A DNA stretch of 64,000 nucleotides from Anastrepha obliqua (Eukaryota > Arthropoda > Insecta > Diptera > Tephritidae): the NCBI RefSeq assembly GCF_027943255.1, contig NC_072895.1:45048001-45112000 (forward strand). The letters are read 5' to 3'. Each line of letters starts with the position of its first letter. Within the stretch, counting starts at the first letter, position 1. The notes beneath the pieces were generated by a model. The model had not been told where the DNA came from. It did not search any database and saw nothing but the letters and a program-made list of their open reading frames with translations. Of this stretch, positions 55,040 to 64,000 are shown piece after piece. Both the position numbers and the translations under genes were made by a program.

Positions 55040-55403
55040 TGGAATTTTCCATAACTGAATTGCAAACTGGCTGACCTATGTTCTCGATAGCCTAACGAAA
55101 TCCATCTTTGAGGTCTTGAGTCGACCTTGGGCTGTTGGCCTAGACCTTCTCTTTCACGTGGCCCAAAGAAAAAAGTCACAAGATGTTAAATCACAAAATC
55201 TCGGTGACCAATTGTGATCACTTCTTCGAGAGATAACACGGTCCGGAAACATTTCCCGTAAAAAATCAATAGTTTCGTTGCTTGTGTGGCACGTAGCACC
55301 ATCTTGTTGAAAACAAATATTCTTCAGATCAATACCATCCAATTCCGGCCATAAAAAATCGTCTCTCCTGTTTAACACCTAGCACCTTTTATTGGAAAAC
55401 CCT
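55040..55403 (-). pseudogene. DD41D-type transposase, C-terminal half
   Basis: On the minus strand a terminal repeat (AGGGTTTTCCAATAAAAGGT) is followed almost at once by LNRRDDFLWPELDGIDLKN, then CFQQDGATCHTSNETIDFLR (second Asp), VISRRSDHNWSPRFCDLTS and CDFFLWAT (third Asp). The count between the two Asp is 41, which directly supports the DD41D assignment. After a frame change it reads QGRLKTSKMDFVRLSRT and GQPVCNSVMENFM-type remnants. The N-terminal half is deleted; the related copy at 48434-48883 has that half instead. Confidence 0.85.
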
Positions 55404-56175
55404 ATATGTGAATATGAAAATTCACTCATGTATTAGTGACAAATACAAGAAAAAGGAAATAAAATATTTCTTTGTTTACATTTCATGTTCACAATATTTG
55501 CTTACAGATTAAAAAAGAAAATCTTTATCGTCTACCGTAATGTGCGATATATTTTTAGCATATCACGTAAATTTATTTACAATTAGTTCTCTGTATTTTA
55601 AAGCCCCAGTTATGTAAGCAACCAACTTCTTCCAAGACTCCTAATTGTTTTCATTCAACACATTCATTTAGATCGCAGAGTGTAGTAAAGCAAAGTTGTA
55701 ACTTGTCTATGTCTCCAAATAGAGTGCAGCGCCATACTTGAGCGGGCATTACTTTGAGTGGTACGGCATATGGCTTGAAACATTTGCCGTTTTGTGCTGA
55801 GATTTATAGTATATCTTTTTTAGAAAAGGAGTTTGTCCGAGCTGAAGTTATACTAATTTTTCCTGAAGCGTTAGCCTCTATAAGGTGTTTTGGAAAGCTC
55901 GTTTTAGGGGTCAGTGCAACCTCCAGGTAGCAATTCTCATTTGTAATTTTTATACTTGTATTGGCAGACTTAAATTGCCATTCTTCCCTAGAAAAATATT
56001 TGTTCAACATAAACTACCATTTCTTTTTTGATCATATAAATAAAAAAAAATTTAAATGAAATCATTAGATTAAACATAACAGTGAGAACTTCCTGTCAAC
56101 AGAATGAGAGGATACCAACCAAAACTTTTGTTGTGTCAATTTTAGTCTATTGTGCCTTAGTTTAGCGACTTGCTT
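55404..56175. other. Noncoding stretch
   Basis: Nothing recognisable; short minus-strand frames only. Confidence 0.4.
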
Positions 56176-56178
56176 TGA

Positions 56179-56799
56179 GGGGACCCGGTAGACCAGAAAT
56201 TTAAAAAATCGATTTTTTGTTGTTTCTATATTTCGAAAGCATAGTATCTTAAAAGTATACTGTGAACTTTTCATGCGGAAATAGCTTCCAATATTATAGC
56301 TTCTACAGCCCATTAACTAGGCAGGGAGCGGTGCGCGCGCTCCTGTACCTTAAACTTTAAACTCATTTATCTCGAAACGACTGGTTCGATTGGTTCTGTC
56401 AAAAACTCTTATTAAAAAACTGAAAAAGAACCCGATTTTTAGAGTGTAAAATTCAAAACCGCGCCACTTTGTCAATTTTTTTTTTTTTTTTGTATGCTAG
56501 TAGCGGGACATAGCTACAGTTATACTGATTAGTTTTTTTTTTTGTTATTACGTTTTAGATAAACAGAAGAGCCAAAATGGACAACACCGTCCAGGTCCAA
56601 TTTTTCGCGAGGGTCAACTTCAGCGCCATTTTTTAAATTATTAAAATTACAATGCTTTTTTTTCATTTTTGTATGTAAAAGAAGTTAAAAACCTTAAATA
56701 AAAAACCTAACAAATTTTAGTATCGAAAAAAAACCATTTTTTTATTCTAAAAAAAACCTGAAAATATCCTACATTTTCGAGCTCTAGACCACCGGGGGT
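56179..56799. mobile_element. Unnamed ~0.6 kb repeat, copy 2
   Basis: The left end is GGGGACCCGGTAGACCAGAA. The right end on the minus strand is CCCCCGGTGGTCTAGAGCTC, so GGTAGACCAGA and GGTGGTCTAGA form inverted ends. It aligns with copy 1 over its length, with the near-invariant 46-base block at 56557-56602. TTAA flanks are degraded here (TTGA on the left). A short stem TGGAC/GTCCA lies in the core. Confidence 0.65.
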
Positions 56800-56800
56800 T

Positions 56801-57470
56801 TTTATGCAAAATAAAAAATGTTCAAAAACTTTTTTGCAATTGTTTGCACATGATATCGCTCGTGCAAATAATGACAATCATTTTGAACTCAGAATCATTA
56901 AAATCGGTTCATTTTTAACTAAGTTATGAGCATTTAAAAAAAAATTTCTTATATTATTAAAAAAATCGATTTTGAGCCAAAAACAAAATTGCCGAAAAAT
57001 CTTGAAAAAATTTTTTTCGGGCGAACAAAAAAATACGTGTCTCATTATTTTAACCAGAGAGCAACATATTTGAGTTAGATCGAAATCGAAGAACATGATC
57101 CGAATAGCCAGGTTGAATTGAAATGGATAGCATCTTCTTTAATAAAAAAAAACATTTTTATTTAAACCTTTTAGGAATAAACTCTTCTAGTGATTCTTTG
57201 TATGTTTAAATAATAAAAACTCTATTTTTGGAAGTATTTTCAAATCACTTTCACTGAAATAAATCTTAATACTTTTTCGAAACTTTACAGTCTTAAAAGG
57301 AAACAATTTTTATAATTCCCGGGAAGAAGACGCAACTTTTTTTGGTGAGGAGCCCTAATGTGTATACCTGTATGTACACATTCCAAAAAAGGGATTCCCG
57401 TAATGAGCAGCTCAGTGCTTCCAACTAGAAAAGGTGTGTATGTATATGTCTCCTCTCCCTCAAATACACC
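56801..57470. other. AT-rich noncoding stretch
   Basis: Nothing recognisable. Confidence 0.45.
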
Positions 57471-57479
57471 GACATGCAG

Positions 57480-58240
57480 AACAAAATTGACGATCTGTCC
57501 TCAACACCATTGAATGCAGGCCTAAAAATAAATCACGAGAACATGAAAGCCATGCAAATTCGATCCACTAGCAGCCGCCGGTTCCTCTTAAATGGTGATA
57601 AAATTGAAAACGTTGACACCTTTACCTACTTGGGTACTTGGCATTGCCGCTGAAGACAGTGCGAAACTATACGTTATCGCCAGAGCAAATAAAGCGAACG
57701 GCGTGTATGCACAGCTCCGAGCTATATGGCTTTCTGGCATCCTCAACGTACATAAAAAATTACGGATGTTTAAGAAAAATGTACTATCAGTACTCTTGTA
57801 TGGGTCGGAAACCTGGCTCAAAAATAATTGGATTGAAAACAAAATTTAAAGCTGTGAGAACAGATGTTTATGCTGGATATTGAAGATCTGGTGGCCCAAC
57901 ACCATTAATAACTATGAGCTATACGAGAGGTGCAAAATCCAGCCGGTAGATATCATAATAAAACGACAAAAGGTGGATTGGGCATACGCTTCGCAAGGAC
58001 GCAAATGAAATATGTCGTCAAGCACTGGATTGGAATCCACAAAGTGCTGGCAAGGTTGGCTGTCCAAAAGTATCTTGGAGGAGTACTGCTCAGAAGGAAG
58101 TTGAAACGTCAGGAAAAATTTGGAACGAAATCGAGCTTCTTGCTAAAAATAGAATCAGGTGGAGGTGTTTTACTGAGGCCCTATGCTCCAGTGGGAGAAA
58201 CAGGAATCAATGATGATGAACTTACATCAACATAATTAGT
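57480..58240 (+). pseudogene. LINE ORF2 post-RT region, decayed
   Basis: Reads DDLSSTPLNAGLKINHENMK, FLLNGDKIENVDTFTYLGT (last RT motif), then in another frame ANKANGVYAQLRAIWLSGIL, LNVHKKLRMFKKNVLSVLLY and GSETWLKNNWIENKI-stop. It continues as CENRCLCWILKIWWPNTIN. This YGSETW/CLRxIL/RRKWxWxGH layout is the C-terminus of the LINE type also inserted at 41940. The end shares GGCCCTATGCTCC with that copy. YADD is lost upstream. At least eight stops. A TAGTAGTAGTGG tract follows the end. Confidence 0.78.
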
Positions 58241-61200
58241 AGTAGTGGTAAGGTGTGAAACCATTATTGGATGATGACTGGGTCAATCTATGAAATGGGT
58301 ACGCAGTTGGTCTCTGTGGGATCATTTTTTATGAGGCGCTACATCAAGCTTTGGTATGATTTTTTGAAGCACGTATGAATGACGATTTTGAGGCCAACAT
58401 TGGGCGAGTTGATTATCTAGAAAAAGTGGTAAAAAAAGCGGACCGGCCAGATAGTAATCATAAGACGCAGTCATGGCAGTCACATCTAAGAAATTATGCA
58501 TGATTAATTATATACTTTAAGAATTCTGACACATACAAATGGGCACCGGATGCCACTATCCAATTTTTGCGTGTATCTTAAAAGCCAGTTAAACAATCTG
58601 AAAAGGGTTGTAGGTCCAGAAAGATTAAGGAAATTCCCCATACATAGTGTATGCAACACTTTTCAATGAATCTAATACTCCCTGAGATTTTTATTAAGAA
58701 TTTCACTTTTTTTCTTTTTTACACAAAACAGTGAAAATTAAAAACAAAAACATCTTTGGTTTTTTCTCTATATTCCCTATTCTTTTTGCAAAAATTCAAG
58801 CTGCTAACAAATAAACTCGATGAATTAATAAGAAAGTTGTGAATAGAATAAAAATATCCAAGTCGCCAAATGTCAGTGTATATGTACTTGTATGAAAATA
58901 TCTTAAAACCTAGCCCGTAAAAAATATATATCAACTTGCGCTTCTACGTATAAATTTCTTACGTTATTTAGCATTACGCGGAGCACAAAAAAGTCACAAA
59001 TTGTGAGCCAGTGATATTGTAAAATATTCAAGCCAATAAAAATGAAATTAGTCACCTCTTCGATTGTCTGTGTTATGTTTGCGAAAAGCGAGGTTAAGTC
59101 AGTGAAATGAATAAACACAACATCACCAATGAACTTTTTACAAGCGACTCTCATAAAAGCCAACAAGAAATTAATTTATGCTCAGCGTCTTATTATGTGT
59201 TAAATATCTTGAGCACTCGTGCAAATAACTAATTACAGTTTATGCCCGCAAATGTAAGAAAAATAATAAAACTGAGTTTCCGTTGAATGCTTAATTGATA
59301 TTTTGCTCAGCATATACGATTGTGTGGGAGAATGTGTGACACTCTTCGGGCCTACAAAAACAATGCACAAAGATAAATATTTGTATTGTATGTACATATG
59401 TATGTATTTGCGCTTTCTGCTACGTATGCATGTGGGTTCATTCCATATTATTTTCCTATTTGTTTTTCTTTGTTTTTATCTTCGCATCATGTTCGCAGCC
59501 AATTTGCTGTGTTGCTCCAAATGATGCGGAAATTTGATTAACTCATTGACTCAGCTTTTTTCTGCTGTTCTTTTTTCTTTGTTATTGTTCATTCTTCTTC
59601 TTCTTCCTATTGTTATTGTTTTTATTTTTCCTATTTTTCTTAGTTCATTCTCGATGTGCTTTTATTATGATTTGATTTTAGCGTTTGCCATAAATTTCTG
59701 AGCGCTGACTGTTGTTGTGTTCTTCTTATCTAGCGCAACACGTTTTCGTACTTGGATAACCTCCTTCCACCCCCTTATGAATTTTTGCTTTGTGAATTTA
59801 TTAATTTAATGTCATCTTCATGAGAGTGCGAACAAAATTATTTCTCTCACAGAAAATCAAGTCTTCTTATTGAGTGAATTTAATAATCTACTTAATTTTC
59901 TTTTCTAAGTGTTTTTTTTAATTATTTATCTTTCCAATATACGGGATTTAACTATTTTATATAATAATAACTTTATAAAATATTTAATTTTTTAACTTTC
60001 TGTTATTTGAAAGCTTATATTTAGTTTCAAATTGCAAATCATTTTTGTAGAATTTGCTTTTCACATAGTGTTTAAATTTGTCTTTCTGTGAGGGTTATGG
60101 GCGCCAGCTCCTCCAGACAACGAATTTTTCAATAACTTTTTGCGAAAAAGTGAGAGTATTTATTATCTTAAAATAAATTACATATTAATATTCATACTTA
60201 AGTGAATATAAAAAAAGTTGTTTTTTTAACAAAAACGCACAAAATGGCGGCGCTACAGCTGCTCAAATGGGGCTCCTATAATTTGCGCCGTGGAATGTAC
60301 AGCCTCTTGTAATCTACTGAAATCAACGAGACAAAAATTGTTCATTAAAATAAGTTATTCCGCTTTGCACTTACCTATTTTTCGAAAAGAAAACAAAAAA
60401 TTAAAATTTGAAATGAAAAAGGAAAAAATTATTCTTTTTTATAAAAAAATTGATCAAAGCAATATTTTTAGTGTTAACTAATATAAAATTTGAGGTACAT
60501 GTAAAGGCCAATATGGCAAATAATATCCCTATAAAGTTTTAAGTTGATAGCTTGATTACTTTTTGAGTCATATTTGACAGCGCGGAAAAAATAGTATTTC
60601 GAGAAAAATGCGATTAAAGTTTTCGTTCTTATTCATCTTTCGTTCGACGCTCATCCCTTCACTGACTTCATAGGGAACTTTTAGACTTTCTATGAAGCTT
60701 AAAACATTAAAAAGATATTCTTTGTAAATAAATTTTTACTCCGAATTGTGGACTAGAAAAATGTATCCAATGCACAAAAATACATCGGAAACCAGTAAAA
60801 AAAATTCATTTATGGTATTTAATTGAGCTTGACGGCTCTTACTGCCTACTGCAACTAACGTACAGCCTTGGAGTATAATAGAGCCAATCTAACAGAATCA
60901 GCTCTGTTTGACGGTCGGCTTAACTGAGTTTATGTACTTGTGGCGAGCCAGTAGTAGACCATAGGCTCCTCATAAAAAAAGAACAACATAAAATATCAAA
61001 AAAATCGAAAAAATTATTTAATACTGGTTTCACCTGTATATATTATTTTATCTATGAAAAAACTTGAACATCCCCCTGCCACTCGAAAGTGTCGTACAAC
61101 ATCAAGGTAATATACATACCAGAACTAAGAAGCCGAACTAAATACTTGTTGTTGTTGTTGGAGTGGATGAGTATTTCTACTAAATAATTCTAATTAGCGA

Positions 61201-61249
61201 CTAGCGACTTTTATATTTTTTTATATTTTTTTAATTTTTAAAAAAAAAT
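58241..61249. other. Gene-poor AT-rich stretch
   Basis: No recognised gene over 3 kb. Contains TTCTTCTTCTTCCTATTG tracts near 59590 and a TTGTTGTTGTTGGAGTGG tract near 61150. Frames at 58719-59166 and 60290-60481 are AT-driven. Confidence 0.45.
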
Positions 61250-62150
61250 TTTTTTTTTTTTTGAGTCAGATCTATTTTGTGCGATCCACGTATAACAGCA
61301 AACTAGTAGTTCTATGTCGGAGATTTCATTAATTTGCTGTAGAAAAGGTTTATCGAATGAGCGAAATCTTGTTCTAACTAGATCTGCTATTTCGCATAAA
61401 TAGTGGAAAAGACTTTCTTTCAACCCCTCCGCCTGACAGCTTCTGCAGATGCGATTGAAAGGAAGGTTGAGTCTGGTTGCATGATCCTCTACCTTCCAGG
61501 GACTGTAAGGGTTGCAGTAATACGTGAAATGTTTGAGCGAGACCATCTTAACAGGTAATTCGTCCTCTGGATGTTGTACGACGGCCATGTCTTACTTCTT
61601 GTAGTGCATGTGGGTAATTGCTTCCACCTTCTTTGCACTAAAGCATAGTAGCGTAAAGCAATGGATGTTTTTATTGTGTCGAATGAGATGACAACTGTCA
61701 CTGCATCTATTATGTCTAGTACCGATCCTTTTCTTGCTAGCTCATCTGATTTCTCATTACCCTCTATATTCCAGTGTTCGGAAACCCATATCAGTGTAAT
61801 TTGAAGCCAATGACTAGGTTCTCTATACAATGTAAAACTAGTTTGGATGAAATGGAGTTAGAGTCTAAGGCCTTGATAGCTGCTTGACTATCTGAAAAGC
61901 TAGCTACTTTATCAACAATTACTTTATAGTGTTTTAGTGATGCTTCACTGATTCACGCTAATAGTTTCCCTGGAACACGCAGGCAGAGTTAGGTAGTCGA
62001 ACTGATTGGAAAACGTTGAGCGGCTCTAAATAGAGACCAGCTCTCACGCCAAGTTCATCTTAGAATCGTCAGTGTAAATTTTAATATCGACCTATATTAA
62101 TTCTTTTTATGATTGGTCACAAACTAGCGCTCCCTTAGATTTTTAGTTGG
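61250..62150 (-). pseudogene. LINE RNase H and C-terminus, decayed
   Basis: Minus strand: IKIYTDDSKMNLA (first Asp; G to D), LPNSACVFQGNY (Glu lost), ASFSDSQAAIKALDSNS (Asp), LIWVSEHWNIEGNEKSDELARKG (last Asp; PGH to SEH), then RSKTWPSYNIQRTNYLLRWS. In a further frame YSPWKVEDHATRLNLPFNRI and CRSCQAEGLKESLFHYLCE form the zinc tail. The 3' end runs into an A-rich tail (poly-T on plus strand near 61248-61262). The catalytic glutamate and several frames are broken. Confidence 0.8.
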
Positions 62151-63594
62151 TTGAAGGGAAACGCCCTGAGCAGATCGTGTGATCAAGTAAGTCTCCCGTT
62201 TTTGCAAACTCAATAAACTATTTATAAATAGCTTAACAATCAAAATAAGTTGCCTTGTGGTAAATAATTTACCGAAATCAGAAATTGGTAGATATCATTG
62301 GGAATAGATTCTTATAGGGCGAACAAACGAGCAGTAAATAACATTGAGACTGCATTACTGTCTACAAGGTCACCGGGAAAGTCGTCTTCCATACTTCACG
62401 GCATTATGCCTTAGTTCATTTCTGATTAATTTCGTTAAATGTTTTCGAGATATTTGAATTTATGTATTATTAAAAAAACAATTTTTTTTTTTTGCTGAAC
62501 GTCTACTTTTTCCAAATGTTAGTTCAAGTGTTTGATTTGTTTTCAATTTGAAGTGAACGAAGATATCAATTAAGAAATCTGCAATAAAATTTTAACAAAG
62601 CCCTATCAGTTAAAATGCTTGTTTAACCCTCTACCGCATATGAACCTATATATGGTACTGCAGTTTTGATTCAATTTTATTTCCAAATTAAGAATTATAA
62701 AATAATTCAAACTATTTTAATCCATCAAGTATATATTTCGCAAAACTAAAAAGATTGTCTATGATTTTAAGTCGTTTCGAAATAACCTCACTTTTGTGAA
62801 AGTGGGTGAAAAATGAAAATTTAATCGCAAGTTATTCATTTTCAAAAAACGATAACAGTGTAAAACGTAAGGACTTTTTGATAAACAAAAATATTTTCAG
62901 TGAGGCGATATAATTTTTCGCCGGATAATAATTTTTCCACTTTTCAACTGGTTTCTATAAAAAACTTTCTTAGAGCATCAATTTAACTACCCTCTTAATT
63001 TAAAGAACAATGTTATCTTGTTGGTTTTCGATAGTCCTTCTGAAGTATTTTTATTGCCGGTATCTCAGGAGTTATTTCATCAATAATAGCAAACTTCCTG
63101 CGATTTTCATGAGCACCAAAGCCGATGGTAGTTTTGGTTGTTCTTAGAATATTCCTCCTCGTTTGGGATTGGATATGGATGTGAAGAAGTATGGGTTCTG
63201 GAAAAACCTATACTGATGCCCTAAGATATGTACGCAAGGCTTCTATTATGCTCGCATATGCAAGTCTACGTAAACTTGTTAGTATTCTTATTGCTTATTA
63301 CTTCGTCGTACATTTCTACCAGACTACTGCCCCTTAGGAAATTCCAGATCTTGATATAGCCATAATTTCGGTGTACATCTCCGAGTTTTCCCTGCAATCG
63401 ATTTACACGCCATGGCTTTTCTCATGGTGCATGAACCCTCACCGAATAAGGGGAAGGTGTCTACGGACTGGAGAAAAGAAACTTGGAAGCGCTAAACAAG
63501 AATACAAAAATGTTGTAAGCGAAAGTGAGGTGTGCTTACTTTAACCTGGAACTGACAGCCAGTAGCATGGTTTAGCCAGGTTACATGAAACCGA
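62151..63594. other. Noncoding stretch
   Basis: No confident feature. Some of it may be older LINE sequence, but no motif supports that. Confidence 0.4.
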
Positions 63595-63770
63595 AGGCTG
63601 TAATGTCTTAGACCAGAATAATGCAGCTGCGTATCCTATGGGCTTCAGAGCACCTAGGGATTTCGCGTAATGAAATAGCAGATAAATTAGTCGGAAAAGG
63701 GACGACCCCCCATTTAGAGACCCAAGACCATCATGTGGCCTTGAAAAAAGTAACCTCTCTCTTATTAAAG
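63595..63770 (+). pseudogene. LINE RNase H scrap
   Basis: QLRILWASEHLGISRNEIAD then KLVGKGTTPHLETQDH matches the last RNase H motif (WVPGHxxIxGNExADxLARKGT) with substitutions at PGH and GN. Only about 40 codons are recognisable. Confidence 0.65.
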
Positions 63771-64000
63771 TAGTACTTTTGTCAAATACTCATTTTTTAT
63801 AGAAGTTTTTTAGGAATTTTATAGGAAAATTTTTTTGAAAAATAACAAAACGGCGAAGTTTTGAAAAAAGGGAATGTTTTTCGGGTGGAAATCAGACTGT
63901 AGTATGAAAAGTTAGGGCTGAAAAGAAACGAAAGTAGCACCTGCTAGAATGACAAGCCTACAAAATCATAATCAGTTTAACTTGTTCGTTTCAGATGTCT

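Overview
This window looks like a heavily degraded transposable-element landscape from the nuclear genome of a higher fly. A tephritid fruit fly (Bactrocera/Ceratitis type) is my best guess. The reasons are AT-rich noncoding DNA with many short ACATAC/TATGTG-type simple repeats, many mariner and DD41D ('rosa'-type) transposase remnants, RNase H-bearing LINEs, and a tRNA-derived SINE that I associate from memory with tephritids. The organism is inference. I found no operon, no rRNA, no functional tRNA, no CRISPR array and no convincing intact host protein-coding gene. Nearly every stretch with recognisable protein similarity is a broken transposase, reverse transcriptase or RNase H.

Layout, 0-16 kb: a SINE head abuts a 0.8 kb DD41D element (317-1134). 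A mariner (1205-2885) is split by a 5'-truncated LINE (1532-2648) with a visible 10-bp target duplication. Two internally deleted mariners follow (4083-4892 and 4995-5919). A nearly full-length mariner lies at 9495-10790 and keeps a 345-codon frame broken by two stops. A second DD41D-type element is at 11858-12463. At 13495-14450 a terminal-repeat element carries a long TAACA pentamer array and a 20-bp minisatellite. A decayed RNase H LINE ends at 15396.

18-31 kb: two unrelated mariner halves are joined tail to tail (18583-19890). Then come a DD37D/maT-like transposase (20433-21555), a mariner C-terminus with its terminal repeat (22690-23153), and an intact tRNA-like SINE (23777-24092) whose tail hosts a 359-bp MITE-like element (24095-24453). 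Two LINEs lie head to head (26302-28145 and 28165-29010), followed by a mariner split by a SINE (29040-30030).

31-47 kb: more SINE copies, jockey-type and other LINE fragments, a second copy of the Mos1-like mariner (37290-38146), and a LINE reverse transcriptase whose frame is interrupted by another LINE with an 11-bp target duplication and oligo(A) tail (41940-42289 inside 41400-43100).

46-64 kb: two copies of an unnamed ~0.6-0.7 kb element with a nearly invariant 46-nt core, one flanked by TTAA (46655-47343, 56179-56799). There are two complementary halves of one DD41D family (48434-48883, 55040-55403), a mariner with recognisable ends (49467-50303), an AT-rich fold-back repeat (53700-54250) and further LINE scraps.

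The elements do not cooperate as a pathway. The logic of the window is insertion history: SINEs depend on LINE machinery, MITE-like deletions depend on related full-length transposases, and nested insertions give relative ages. The long gene-free spans suggest heterochromatin, a sex chromosome, a very long intron or a piRNA-cluster-like locus, which the sequence alone cannot decide.
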